A stretch of DNA of 33,458 nt from an uncultured Methylococcaceae bacterium (GCA_903857165.1 CAIODU010000330.1:1-33458); one strand, 5' to 3'. Numbered from the stretch's first letter, positions 7,287 through 16,414 are shown. Numbers and translations are program-made. Notes: generated by a model from the letters alone, not told the origin.

Positions 7287-8258
7287 ATGACTAAACAAAT
7301 CCTTGAGACAGAAGCCATGAACAAACAACATTTTCGTATCATTTATGATGGGCAGGCTCTTCAAGAACATACGATGGATGTTCGTGATTTGGCTCCCGCC
7401 CTCTTGGCAATGGGAAATGTTTTTGAAGAGGCCAACTATGTTCTCAATGGTGATCGTGCAAAAGTTTCTGTTCAAGTAAAAGCATCCTTTCAAACAGGAT
7501 GTTTTGGGATTGATTTAGACGTTGTGCAAAGCCTTGCTAATCAAATAAAAGATTTATTTGCAAATCAACATGTTGCAAAAGCCAAAGAAATTCTTGATTT
7601 GCTCGGTATAAGTCCATTTGACGCTGTTATAGGCACAGGAGTGACCGCATGTACAAGCCTTATTGTATTTATGAAATGGCTTAAAGGTCGTAAGCCGACA
7701 GGTGTAGAATTGCTTAATAACGGTCTTGTTAAGGTAATTTGTGATAATGAGTGCTTGGAAATTGAACAACGTATTCTTGATATGTACAGATGCTATAAGC
7801 TGCGTCAAGCATTGGAGGCAGCTATTGTTAAACCCCTTGATAAGCCAGGCATAGAAAGTTTTGCAGTTGAAACATCTAAAGGAAAATTCATTGAGATTCA
7901 AAAAGCTTCTTCCGTTTGGTTTAAAGCCCCTGAGCCAGAAGCTGAAGATATGGGTACAATAGAATATGACACAAATCTTCAATTGGTAAGTATATCTTTC
8001 AGAGAAGATAACAAATGGAGATTTTCTGAAGGTGGTAATACTTTTTATGCAGCAATAAGTGATGATCGTTTTTTGGATAGTATTAATAAAAATGAAGAAT
8101 CTTTCTCTAAGGGCGATATTTTGAGAGTTACCATCAATAAGCGTCAATGGCTTACCAATGAAGAACTGAGAACTGAATATATTATCAAGGAAATAAAAGA
8201 ACATCGAAATGCTAGTGTACAGATGAAACTGCCATTTATTATACCAGACAAAGACTAA
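7287..8258 (+). CDS. Conserved-looking protein of unknown function, AT-rich
   Basis: I do not recognise an assigned function. The 323-residue protein begins with MNKQHFRIIYDGQALQEHTM if the ATG at 7317 is used; an ATG at 7287 adds ten residues and neither has a strong ribosome binding site. The N-terminal block (DVRDLAPALLAMGNVFEEAN) seems familiar from uncharacterised bacterial proteins. One hydrophobic stretch near residues 117-130 (DAVIGTGVTACTSLIVFMKW) could be a membrane segment. The C-terminal third is mixed strand and charged. Base composition is markedly AT-richer than the flanking chromosomal genes, which suggests horizontal acquisition. It stands alone between a broken PIN gene and a repeat. 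Confidence 0.7.
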   Translation: MTKQILETEAMNKQHFRIIYDGQALQEHTMDVRDLAPALLAMGNVFEEANYVLNGDRAKVSVQVKASFQTGCFGIDLDVVQSLANQIKDLFANQHVAKAKEILDLLGISPFDAVIGTGVTACTSLIVFMKWLKGRKPTGVELLNNGLVKVICDNECLEIEQRILDMYRCYKLRQALEAAIVKPLDKPGIESFAVETSKGKFIEIQKASSVWFKAPEPEAEDMGTIEYDTNLQLVSISFREDNKWRFSEGGNTFYAAISDDRFLDSINKNEESFSKGDILRVTINKRQWLTNEELRTEYIIKEIKEHRNASVQMKLPFIIPDKD

Positions 8259-8373
8259 CCTTCCATGTCTAACGCAGTAAGTCGCAATCGTAGCCGGGTA
8301 GGGAGGGAGGGCAACGTCCCTTCGACAAGCTCGGGACAGGCTTTTTGTTGCCCACCGATTGTGCCGGTTCCGC

Positions 8374-8402
8374 GTGGGCAAACGATGGAGCCGTTTGCCC
8401 AC
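8374..8402. repeat. GTGGGCA-type hairpin repeat, copy 2
   Basis: GTGGGCAAACG (8374-8384) pairs with CGTTTGCCCAC (8392-8402) around a 7-base loop. It is the sibling of the hairpin at 4687-4715. The CCCTTCGACAAGCTCGGG segment just upstream (near 8317-8334) belongs to another very common bacterial repeat family, also present at 31847-31865. Confidence 0.75.
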
Positions 8403-8450
8403 CTAGGCTATGGCCCTATCGCCACGCCTCCGCATGGCAAGCCTGAAACA

Positions 8451-8479
8451 GGAGGGGGTGCCTTCGAAGCACCCCCTCC
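8451..8479 (-). terminator. Strong hairpin, likely terminator of the DUF1269 gene
   Basis: GGAGGGGGTGC (8451-8461) and GCACCCCCTCC (8469-8479) form a perfect 11-bp GC-rich stem with a 7-base loop, 10 bp beyond the stop of the leftward DUF1269 gene. The U-tract on the minus strand is weak (TGTTTC), so efficiency is uncertain. Confidence 0.65.
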
Positions 8480-8489
8480 TTGAAAAGCA

Positions 8490-9011
8490 CTACTCTGCTA
8501 CGGCTTCTTCGGTTTGGGCCGGTTCCGGCTGTGCATCCAGTGCGGCTTGCAGTTTGTCCTCGCCCTCCTTGGACAGCGAAGTCTGGAGAATCTTGCCGCC
8601 GGATCCTTTCAGCTCCTCCATCACCTTGTCCGGCGTGGTACTGCGGGCCAAGACGAAAAGCGCGGAAGTGCCAGGCTGGAAGGTCGCCGCGATTTCCTTC
8701 ATGAAGTCGTCGTTAATGCCCACATCCGTCAAAGATCCGGAAAGGGCCCCCGCGCCGGCGCCAATGACCACGCCGAGCAGTGGATTGAGAAACAGCATGC
8801 CTATCAGCGCACCCCACAACCCGCCACTGGCGGCACCCGCCTGGGTCATATGGTGGATCTGGTTCAGCTTGACCTTGCCGTTCTTTTCTTTGACGGCAAC
8901 CACTGCGTCTTCCAGATCGATGAGATAGTCGCGCTGTAATTTCATCACCTTCAGTCGCACTTCTTCCGCCTTAAACGGGTCTTCGTAGCCAATCACGATC
9001 AAAACGCTCAT
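8490..9011 (-). CDS. DUF1269 family membrane-associated protein
   Basis: The 173-residue protein starts MSVLIVIGYEDPFKAEEV and has the DUF1269 layout. A ferredoxin-like N-terminal part ends in LIDLEDAVVAVKEKNGKVKL. A glycine-rich hydrophobic hairpin follows (about 60-95, GGLWGALIGMLFLNPLLGVVIGAGAGAL), then a second alpha/beta part (TSALFVLARSTTPDKVMEEL). A glutamate/alanine-rich tail closes it. The family is widespread and of unknown role; many members contain a glycine-zipper-like membrane segment. It is transcribed alone, with a strong hairpin behind it, and diverges from the ceramidase-like operon. Confidence 0.85.
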   Translation of the reverse strand: MSVLIVIGYEDPFKAEEVRLKVMKLQRDYLIDLEDAVVAVKEKNGKVKLNQIHHMTQAGAASGGLWGALIGMLFLNPLLGVVIGAGAGALSGSLTDVGINDDFMKEIAATFQPGTSALFVLARSTTPDKVMEELKGSGGKILQTSLSKEGEDKLQAALDAQPEPAQTEEAVAE

Positions 9012-9257
9012 AATAACCTCATGTGTTGTTGAACTGGTTTATAGGGTTGTGATTTCTTGATATTCCTAAAGGCATCCTTGGCAAAGATGCAGACCGCATT
9101 TGACCAAAGACAGTTGGAATCCACGATTTTCAGGGCTTCCGCAAATATCTACAACATCTGTACCCGAATAATAGAGGGTTTTACAAAAGCTGTAAAGCGA
9201 AAACGTCACGGTTTGATTATCCCCCCCCTTTGTTACAAAATTATTAAGGTAGGCTTC

Positions 9258-10064
9258 ATGAAATTTCTCGACGATAAGGGCAAAACGACCAAAATCCGCT
9301 GGCTGCTGGGGGTCGCCTGCATTGTGGCAACCGGTGTGTGGTTTTTTCCCGCCATACCGCAAGATCCCAGTTACCACGATTTTGCCGATACTGGCAAATA
9401 CTTCGGCATACCCCATTTCTGGAATGTGGTGTCCAACCTTCCATTCCTTGCCGTCGGCATTCTCGGCCTATTCGCGACTCGGCGCGGGCAAGGAGGCTTG
9501 CCGGAACTCAGCGCCAATTACGCGGTTTTCTTCGCCGGGGTGTTTCTCACCGGGCTAGGCTCCGGTTATTACCATTGGCACCCCGACAATCAAACTCTGG
9601 TCTGGGATAGAGTGCCAATGACGCTCGCCTTCATGGCCTTGCTTTCCATCATCATCGGCGAACACATGGATGTCCGCGCCAGCCGACTGCTGCTGTGGCC
9701 TCTGATTATGGTGGGGATAGCCTCGGTTGGCTATTGGCATTGGACCGAATCCCTCGGTCAAGGCGATTTACGGTTTTACGGGCTGGTCCAGTTCCTACCC
9801 ATGTTAATCATTCCGCTGACGCTGGTCTTATTGCCTTCGCGGTTTTCAAGCGTGATCTATGTGTGGGCGGTCATTGTCGCCTATGCGGTATCGAAACTGC
9901 TGGAATATTTCGATCATGAACTGTTTCGCCTGACCGGTTTCATCGGGGGGCATCCCCTGAAACACATTGCCGCAGCGCTAGGGGCCTATGCCCTTTGCCT
10001 GGCCCTTGGACGCAGAAGACTTGCGGAACCAGTCAATGATGCTGTAGTCTTTCCAAATGAGTGA
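9258..10064 (+). CDS. Alkaline ceramidase-like membrane hydrolase (CREST superfamily)
   Basis: The 268-residue protein has about seven hydrophobic segments. It also has the metal-site residues of the alkaline ceramidase/PAQR/TMEM8 (CREST) superfamily: His106 and His108 in GSGYYHWHPD, Asp117 in VWDR, and the late HxxxH pair His232/His236 in GGHPLKH. CREST enzymes are thought to use zinc to hydrolyse lipid amide bonds; the bacterial substrate is unknown. The ATG at 9258 follows AAGGTAGG and is preferred over an open extension to a TTG at 9057, which would add a non-conserved 67 residues. It heads an apparent operon with the DUF4136 and hydrolase genes. Confidence 0.8.
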   Translation: MKFLDDKGKTTKIRWLLGVACIVATGVWFFPAIPQDPSYHDFADTGKYFGIPHFWNVVSNLPFLAVGILGLFATRRGQGGLPELSANYAVFFAGVFLTGLGSGYYHWHPDNQTLVWDRVPMTLAFMALLSIIIGEHMDVRASRLLLWPLIMVGIASVGYWHWTESLGQGDLRFYGLVQFLPMLIIPLTLVLLPSRFSSVIYVWAVIVAYAVSKLLEYFDHELFRLTGFIGGHPLKHIAAALGAYALCLALGRRRLAEPVNDAVVFPNE

Positions 10065-10111
10065 AGGGCTATCGGTTTTCCATCCATCTATGCATATGAG
10101 GGGTCAAGCGC

Positions 10112-10663
10112 ATGCGAAGTTTTAGGAAATTTTTGTGGGCCGCGCCGCTCTTATTGAGCGCATGCGCGGGTGTGGACGTACATACTGACTATGACAATTC
10201 GGTCGATTTTTCGCAATACACCACCTATTTTTGGAAAATGCTCCCGGATTCCGCCAACTCCCTGATGAATGGCCGGATTGTCTCGGCTGTGGACGGGCAG
10301 TTGTACGCGAGGGGCTGGCGGAAAGTTGCGGAAAATCAAGCCCAAACCGCGTTGGCTGCCGTGGTGACCGTGCGCGACGGCCAACGCGTCGATACCGTTC
10401 ACAACAACTTGGGCCCCACTTGGAACGGATGGGGCAGTGCGGGAATGTCGGGTATGACGACATCCCGGGTGGTGAATTACCGGGTAGGCACCCTTGTCAT
10501 CGACCTGTACGACACCAAGGGCAAGAATGCGATTTGGCGCGGCTCGGCATCGGACATCCTCTCCAGCGGCGCGGCAGCCATGCAGAGGTCGCTGAATGAA
10601 GGCGTCCAAAAGATGTTTGCGAATTTCCCCCCCGGCGTGCAAACGAATCCCCGACCGAACTAA
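10112..10663 (+). CDS. DUF4136 lipoprotein
   Basis: The 183-residue protein has a lipoprotein signal peptide ending LLLSAC (acylated Cys18). The DUF4136 pattern follows: DVHTDYDNSVDFSQYTTYFW near the mature N-terminus, a short variable middle, then GTLVIDLYDTKGKNAIWRG and a C-terminal VQKMFANFPP. Members are outer-membrane or periplasmic lipoproteins of unknown function. The gene lies 47 bp after the ceramidase-like gene and 11 bp before the hydrolase gene, in the same direction. Confidence 0.85.
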   Translation: MRSFRKFLWAAPLLLSACAGVDVHTDYDNSVDFSQYTTYFWKMLPDSANSLMNGRIVSAVDGQLYARGWRKVAENQAQTALAAVVTVRDGQRVDTVHNNLGPTWNGWGSAGMSGMTTSRVVNYRVGTLVIDLYDTKGKNAIWRGSASDILSSGAAAMQRSLNEGVQKMFANFPPGVQTNPRPN

Positions 10664-10674
10664 GGGAAGCGGCG

Positions 10675-12144
10675 ATGAAACCCATTGTGTTCAAAAGCAT
10701 CAAATATGCGTTGGTGGCGTTATCCATCATAGCGGTGACTTTACTTGGCGCGAGGGCTTATGTCGCGCAACGCGGCCTGCCTCTCGAACTCTGGCACAGG
10801 TTCGTCCCGCATGAGCTGAGCGTGGAAGAACTCAATAACTCCGACTGGGATGGCTATCTTAAGGCCGAGGCGGCGATCTTCGATTCGGTGCGGACTGAAG
10901 TCACGCAACAGTTGAACGCGGAAGGGCGGGTTCAGTATAACCGCTATTTCGAAGGTAGCCCGATCTATCCGGGTCAATTCGCCCAGGACTGGAACCGCTC
11001 CTACATACTTGAGCCGGATGGCCCACCCGTCGGGGCGGTCGTATTCCTGCACGGGCTGACCGATTCCCCCTACAGTCTGCGCCACATCGCGCGGCGCTAT
11101 CGCGCGCACGGCTATGTTTCAGTGGCGATTAGGCTACCGGCGCACGGAACTGTCCCGGGCGCGCTGACCAAGGTGAGATGGCAAGAATGGCAAGCGGCGA
11201 CCCGTCTGGCGGTCCGCGAGGCCCGTAGGCGCGCCGGACCCTCCGCGCCGTTGCATATCGTCGGATTCTCCAATGGCGGCGCCCTCGCACTCAAGTATGC
11301 GCTTGATGCGATCAACGACGACACCTTGGCTAGACCGGATCGCCTCGTCCTCATTTCGCCGATGATTGGACTGACAGGATTCGCCCGCTTCGCCGGGCTG
11401 GCGGGTCTTCCGGCGATCCTGCCGCCCTTCGCCAAGGCGGCCTGGCTCAGTGTCATACCCGAGTTTAATCCGTTCAAGTACAACTCTTTCCCTATCAACG
11501 GTGCGCGGCAAGCCCACCAGCTCACGGTGGCCTTGGAAGAAAGGATGGTGCGCTATGCGCGTGAAGGGCGGCTTGCCAAACTCCCGCCCGTCCTGACGTT
11601 CCAATCGCTGATTGATTTCACCGTCAGCACGAGCGCCGTCGTCTCCACCCTGCATGCCCTTTTACCGGAAAACGGCAGCGAACTCGTGCTGTTTGACATG
11701 AACCGCGCAGCCAAGCTTAGTTTACTGTTGCGGCCCGACCTGGAAACCAAGCTGACGCGCATCCTCCCGCCGCCGCCCCGCCCATTCCGAACAGTCATCA
11801 TTACGAATGCCAACCCCGGCACCGGGGAAGTCATCAAAGTGACCGAGGCCGGCACATTGACGGAACAGTCCCAACCCTTGGGCCTGTCCTACCCAGCCGA
11901 CATCTTCTCGCTTTCCCATGTCGCCCTGCCTTTTCCCCCGGACGATGCGTTATACGGCATGCAGCCTGGAACAGACGAGGATTTTGGCATCAACCTGGGT
12001 GCCATCGCCGCGCGCGGGGAACGCGGCGCACTGATCATGAGTCTGGACGGACTGTTGCGAACCTCCTCCAATCCGTTCTTTTCCTATCTCGTAGACCGCA
12101 TCGAGGAAGGCATAACCACAACTCCAGCCCCAACGCACCAATAG
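10675..12144 (+). CDS. Membrane-anchored alpha/beta hydrolase (serine esterase/lipase-like)
   Basis: The 489-residue protein begins with a signal anchor (about residues 8-30) and carries an alpha/beta-hydrolase core. An oxyanion-hole strand VVFLHGLTD is at about 122-130. The nucleophile elbow GFSNGG holds Ser199. A likely catalytic histidine is in the SLSHVALPFPPDD segment near residue 425. Such proteins hydrolyse carboxylic esters or lipids, probably at the periplasmic face here. The ribosome binding site AAGGGAAG sits just before ATG 10675. The tight spacing after DUF4136 and the ceramidase-like gene suggests a small envelope-lipid operon, which is inference. Confidence 0.8.
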   Translation: MKPIVFKSIKYALVALSIIAVTLLGARAYVAQRGLPLELWHRFVPHELSVEELNNSDWDGYLKAEAAIFDSVRTEVTQQLNAEGRVQYNRYFEGSPIYPGQFAQDWNRSYILEPDGPPVGAVVFLHGLTDSPYSLRHIARRYRAHGYVSVAIRLPAHGTVPGALTKVRWQEWQAATRLAVREARRRAGPSAPLHIVGFSNGGALALKYALDAINDDTLARPDRLVLISPMIGLTGFARFAGLAGLPAILPPFAKAAWLSVIPEFNPFKYNSFPINGARQAHQLTVALEERMVRYAREGRLAKLPPVLTFQSLIDFTVSTSAVVSTLHALLPENGSELVLFDMNRAAKLSLLLRPDLETKLTRILPPPPRPFRTVIITNANPGTGEVIKVTEAGTLTEQSQPLGLSYPADIFSLSHVALPFPPDDALYGMQPGTDEDFGINLGAIAARGERGALIMSLDGLLRTSSNPFFSYLVDRIEEGITTTPAPTHQ

Positions 12145-12161
12145 GCCGGACGCATTCCAGT

Positions 12162-13178
12162 TTAAGGCTTCTTGGCCAGTTCGCTGCTGATGCGTTCTTT
12201 CAATTCCTTGCCGTCATGGTAAATAAACAGGGCGCGCAACTGGTTGGCTTCGGCTACCTTGTAGCCCTCGTCTTCGCCTAGGCAAAGCAAGGCAGTGCTC
12301 CAGGCATCCGCCCACGTCGGGTCGTCGTGCAGCACGGTGGCCGACAGCAGCTTGTGGTCGACGGGTTTGCCGGTTTGCGGATTGATGATGTGCGAATACA
12401 CCTTGCCGTTTTCTTCGAAAAAATTGCGGTAGGTGCCCGAGGTCATCACCGCCTCGCCATCTTCTTGGTGAATCGAGATGATTTTTTGCACTTCTCGGGC
12501 GAACGGCGTGGGTTTCTCAATGGCGATCCTCCATTCGTCGCCATTGGCCTTGCGGCCCCTCACTTTCATTTCCCCGCCAATTTCCACCATGTAGTTCTGA
12601 ATGCCCTTGGATTCAAGTAGATTGGCAATGGCACCCACCGTATAGCCTTGGGCAACAGACGACAGGTCGATGCCCACTTCCGGGTCTTTTTTTAATAACC
12701 GTAGGTGTTCTTCGTCAAGTGCGATTTTAGCCATGCCGACGTGGGTCAAGACCCTGTCGATATCCTTCTGTTCCGGCACTTTCATTTCATGCCTGGAAAA
12801 ACCCCAAAGGTCGAACACGGGTTTGATGGTAAGGTCTAGGCAACCTTTGGAGTTCGCACTGACTGACTTGGCAATGGAGACCAATGCGGCGATTTCCCTT
12901 GATACGGGCAGCCATTCAGAAGATTTTTGCCGGTTTAGTTGGGAAATCTCCGAATCTTCACGATAGTTGGACAGCTTGGCATCAATGTCGGTGAAGACAT
13001 CCTCCACCGCTTTATGCAGTTCTTCCGGTTTGACCTCCAAGCCGTTCAAGACCATTTTGATATGATAGGTAGTGCCTTGCGCGGCACCGGACAGTTCGGT
13101 CTCATCCCCACCCTGTTGGCAGGCGGCAAGAAAAAAAGCCGCGAAAAAGGCGGGGATGAGTTTATTGCATTTATTCAT
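12162..13178 (-). CDS. apbE: FAD:protein FMN transferase, ApbE family lipoprotein
   Basis: With the start at ATG 13178 the protein has 338 residues and a lipobox FLAAC (Cys20); a second ATG four codons upstream (13190) is possible. ApbE attaches FMN through a phosphoester bond to threonine of periplasmic or membrane flavoproteins such as NqrB/NqrC and RnfG/RnfD. Family blocks are clear: GTTYHIK, SNYREDSEISQLN, DLTIKPVFDLWGF, DLSSVAQGYTVG, GGEMKVRG, MTSGTYRNFFEENGKVYSHIINPQTGKP and the metal-binding TWADAWSTAL near the end. The gene is convergent with the hydrolase gene (17-bp gap) and stands alone, with no NQR/RNF genes beside it in this window. Confidence 0.92.
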   Translation of the reverse strand: MNKCNKLIPAFFAAFFLAACQQGGDETELSGAAQGTTYHIKMVLNGLEVKPEELHKAVEDVFTDIDAKLSNYREDSEISQLNRQKSSEWLPVSREIAALVSIAKSVSANSKGCLDLTIKPVFDLWGFSRHEMKVPEQKDIDRVLTHVGMAKIALDEEHLRLLKKDPEVGIDLSSVAQGYTVGAIANLLESKGIQNYMVEIGGEMKVRGRKANGDEWRIAIEKPTPFAREVQKIISIHQEDGEAVMTSGTYRNFFEENGKVYSHIINPQTGKPVDHKLLSATVLHDDPTWADAWSTALLCLGEDEGYKVAEANQLRALFIYHDGKELKERISSELAKKP

Positions 13179-13727
13179 GTCGGGAAGCATATTTTAAATT
13201 TACTGATCAAACAATGCCGCTACGGGCAACAAGTCCATTGGTTATCGGGCCTTCCGGCCAGGATTCAAGCCAACACTCGTCACCCGCCATTGTATTTTAA
13301 CCTAAGTTATTGTTTTATAAATAAAACATTGTTGGATAGGCTACCATTGCAAGGGCGGGTCGCGTCCCTTCCGCATGCCGGGAAGGCATTTCGCAGCCCC
13401 TTGATCCATCCGTCGCAAGGGGCAAGCAGCAAGCTTGATGCAGATACTTGTGCCTGTCCGTCTACTGGTTTGCGTCCAGACGCGGTATTATTAGCCGATG
13501 TTACGCAGCAACGGTTCTGGGTTGTCGTAGGGTGGCCTTCAGGCCGCCAAGCAAGCCCCAAGTTTCGCTTTACCCACCGAGGCGGCCTGAAGGCCACCCT
13601 ACAGGTGCTAACTGCGTAACATCAGTTATTAGCGCATAAACGACCACTGCCAAAGCGGGTCGTTTACACTCAAACCCCTAAAGTATCGCTGAATAATCGA
13701 TAAACTAAAAGAATGAAGGAGGAATCT
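13179..13727. other. Intergenic region containing a nested inverted-repeat element
   Basis: No gene is supported in these roughly 550 bases. The right part holds the repeat element at 13497-13623. The promoters of the divergent apbE and UPF0182 genes must be at the two edges. No clear sigma-70 pair could be assigned on either side. Confidence 0.55.
13497..13623. repeat. Nested inverted-repeat (MITE-like) element
   Basis: The outer arms GATGTTACGCAG (13497-13508) and CTGCGTAACATC (13612-13623) are perfect 12-bp inverted repeats. Inside them lies a second, perfect 22-bp inverted pair at 13527-13548 and 13581-13602, with the core GGTGGCCTTCAGGCCGCC. The inner hairpin seems to have been inserted into, or captured by, the outer one. 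No flanking target duplication is obvious. Confidence 0.8.
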
Positions 13728-16412
13728 ATGCAAAATTGGAAAAGCCTACTGACGATCAGCGCCGTGGTGCTAGTTGTCTTGGCCGTGGTCGCCATTGTAA
13801 TGGGCATCACCCTGACTGATTTTCTGGTCGACTTCTGGTGGTTCAGCTCTCTTGATTACGAGAACTACTTCTGGCGGCGTGTACTCTACCGTTATATTTT
13901 TTTGGGTGGGGTGACAAGCTTTTTCTTCGCGATTTTTTTCTTGAATTTCTGGGCGGCCTCAGGCTATCTGGGGGTGGATCAGAGCGCCTTTTCCGCACTT
14001 GGACGCAATGATGGCGACACCCAGTACCAGAAAGTGCTGCGAATGTTCCAGAGCGGCTCCATGCGGGTCTACATCCCCATTGCGCTAATTTTGGCGATCA
14101 TGATCGCCAAGCCCTTTTACAGCCAGTGGGAAACCGCCCTGCTGTTCTTCTTCGGGCCAGACTCCGGGATACGCGATAGGGAATACGGGAGGGACATTAG
14201 CTACTATTTGTTCAGGCTGCCCATCTTTGAAGTGATCGAAAGCGAGCTGTTGATCGCCTTTTCCGTCTTGTTGCTGGCCATAGCCTTCCTCTACTGGCTG
14301 GAGCATCAACTGATACCCGAACAGAAAAAGGCATGGCCGAAAGGCGCTAGGGTTCATCTGAGCCTATTAGTCTTCGTGACTGCCTTGATCCTGGCTTGGG
14401 GTTTCTGGTTGGATCTGGACTACCTTCTGTACACCTCGGTGCATCAGCCCGTCTTCTTCGGCCCGGGCTTTGTCGAAATGAACTACCTGATGCCACTCAT
14501 CTGGGTCTCCGTGATCGCCGTGATGGCGGCGGCTATTTCAGGAATCTATTGGGTGCACTTCGACAAGGGTCTCAAGGCGACCCTAGGTTTGTTGATGGTT
14601 TTCCTGTTGGCTTGGGGGCTTAGGTTTAACAATTTTTTGCCAGACACCATTAACAGGTTCTTGGTCAAGCCCAATCCTGTCAAGTTCGACCGCAATTACA
14701 TGGCCAACAACATCGAGGCGACCTTAAGGGCATACGAACTCGAAGACCTCCACACCATCCAGGTGACCGAAGCGACCGGTCTTAAAATGATCGATCCGGA
14801 TATGCGGCAGCACTTGCATAACATCCCGGTGTGGGACCCCGAATTCCTCGACGATGTGTATCAACAGTTGCAAGGCATCAGGCCCTATTATAATTTCACC
14901 GAAGTGGATGTGGCGCGCTACCCACTGAACGGGCTGACCGAGCAAGTCAATCTGGCGGCGCGGGAAATCAACATTGAAAAGCTCCCGTCCGAGGCGCAGA
15001 ACTGGGAAAACACCCATCTGCGCTACACCCACGGTTTTGGCGCGGTGATCACGCCGACCGCCCAAGACGGCGAAACGCCGATGAAATGGTTCCTGCGTGA
15101 TTTGAGCTTGCAATCCAATGAGGGGTTCAAGATCGAAAAGCCGGATATCTATATCGGCGCGGAAAACTTGACTTACGCCATCGTGCCCAACCGACTCAGA
15201 GTCCCCGCCATTTCCACTTTTGATGACATGGGTTCTAGCCAAAGCTATTCCGGCAAGGATGGCATACAACTTTCGTCCATGTTCCGAAGATTACTGATGT
15301 CCCTCTATTTCCGGGATGAAAAATTGTTTTTTTCGATCAACATTGACGGTCAAAGCAAGGCATTGTTCCGCCGCAATATCATTGAGCGCGTCAAAACGCT
15401 GACACCTTTTATTTCCCTCGACAACGACCCCTATATTGTGGTGACTCCGAAGCGGATTTACTGGGTGCTGGATGCCTACACGACATCGAAATGGTATCCG
15501 ATTGCCCAAGACTACCGCTACACTTTCAAAGATTTCAAACGCGAGGATAAAACGCGCTTCAACTACATCCGCAATTCGGTGAAGATCGTCGTCGATGCCT
15601 TTGACGGAACCGTGGACTATTACATCTCCAATGCCAAAGACCCGATCATTCAAGGCTATAGTAAGGCCTATCCCAACCTGTTCAAGGATATTGCGGCGAT
15701 GCCCCCCTTGTTGCGCGAGCAAATGCGCTACCCACGGGATATTTTCCAAGTGCAGATGAGCATCTATGCCAAGTACCATCAGACCGACCCGGCCTTGTTT
15801 TACCAGCAGTCGGAAACATGGGACTTCGCCAAAGTGGCGGACAAGCCAGTCAAGCCCTATTATCTGACCACGTTATTGGAAGGGGCCAGCGAGCTACAGC
15901 CTTTCGTGTTGCTCAACCCCATGACCCCCATCGGACGCAACAATCTGAGTATGCTGGCGGTGGCGGGTGTGGATCGGTTGGATGCCGCCGGGGTGTTGTT
16001 CGAAAAGGAAATCGTCGTCTACAAGTTCAGCCGGGAAATCCAAATCGACGGACCCTCGCAAGTCAGCGCTTTGATTGACCAAAGCCCGGAAATCTCGCGC
16101 TTGTTCTCGCTGTGGGATCAAAGGGGGTCAAGTGTGGTGCGGGGGCGTATCATCGTACTGCCAATAGGCAAGTCAATTATCTATGTGCAGCCGATTTACC
16201 TAGTTTCGACGGGAACCACCAAGATACCGGAACTCGTCCGGATCGTCCTTTCCATGGGCAACGAGGTCGTCATGGACACCAGTTTGGAGGGGGCTTGGAA
16301 CAAGTTGGAAGCCCGCCTGCGCAGCGACCAGCGGTTTTCCCCTGAGGGTGTAAAGGAGGTTCCCAGCCCGCAGCCCACCGTTAAAAGCGTGCCTTCCCCA
16401 AGTCCGATGTGA
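13728..16412 (+). CDS. UPF0182 family large membrane protein
   Basis: The 894-residue protein starts at ATG 13728, placed by the strong AAGGAGG upstream. The N-terminal third holds about seven hydrophobic helices (for example VVLVVLAVVAIVMGITL and LLIAFSVLLLAIAFLYWLE). A large soluble part follows with UPF0182 blocks such as PVKFDRNYMANNIEATLRAY, THGFGAVITP and YDIYIGAEN-like sequence (KPDIYIGAENLTYAIVP). The family spans many bacteria and has no established function. The C-terminus (KEVPSPQPTVKSVPSPSPM) is a proline/serine tail. The gene is monocistronic and ends at a bidirectional terminator. Confidence 0.88.
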   Translation: MQNWKSLLTISAVVLVVLAVVAIVMGITLTDFLVDFWWFSSLDYENYFWRRVLYRYIFLGGVTSFFFAIFFLNFWAASGYLGVDQSAFSALGRNDGDTQYQKVLRMFQSGSMRVYIPIALILAIMIAKPFYSQWETALLFFFGPDSGIRDREYGRDISYYLFRLPIFEVIESELLIAFSVLLLAIAFLYWLEHQLIPEQKKAWPKGARVHLSLLVFVTALILAWGFWLDLDYLLYTSVHQPVFFGPGFVEMNYLMPLIWVSVIAVMAAAISGIYWVHFDKGLKATLGLLMVFLLAWGLRFNNFLPDTINRFLVKPNPVKFDRNYMANNIEATLRAYELEDLHTIQVTEATGLKMIDPDMRQHLHNIPVWDPEFLDDVYQQLQGIRPYYNFTEVDVARYPLNGLTEQVNLAAREINIEKLPSEAQNWENTHLRYTHGFGAVITPTAQDGETPMKWFLRDLSLQSNEGFKIEKPDIYIGAENLTYAIVPNRLRVPAISTFDDMGSSQSYSGKDGIQLSSMFRRLLMSLYFRDEKLFFSINIDGQSKALFRRNIIERVKTLTPFISLDNDPYIVVTPKRIYWVLDAYTTSKWYPIAQDYRYTFKDFKREDKTRFNYIRNSVKIVVDAFDGTVDYYISNAKDPIIQGYSKAYPNLFKDIAAMPPLLREQMRYPRDIFQVQMSIYAKYHQTDPALFYQQSETWDFAKVADKPVKPYYLTTLLEGASELQPFVLLNPMTPIGRNNLSMLAVAGVDRLDAAGVLFEKEIVVYKFSREIQIDGPSQVSALIDQSPEISRLFSLWDQRGSSVVRGRIIVLPIGKSIIYVQPIYLVSTGTTKIPELVRIVLSMGNEVVMDTSLEGAWNKLEARLRSDQRFSPEGVKEVPSPQPTVKSVPSPSPM

Positions 16413-16414
16413 GC

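Noticed and set aside
9057-9257. 67-residue N-terminal extension of the ceramidase-like protein
   Set aside because: It starts at a TTG without a ribosome binding site, and the hydrophobic family region begins after ATG 9258, which has one.
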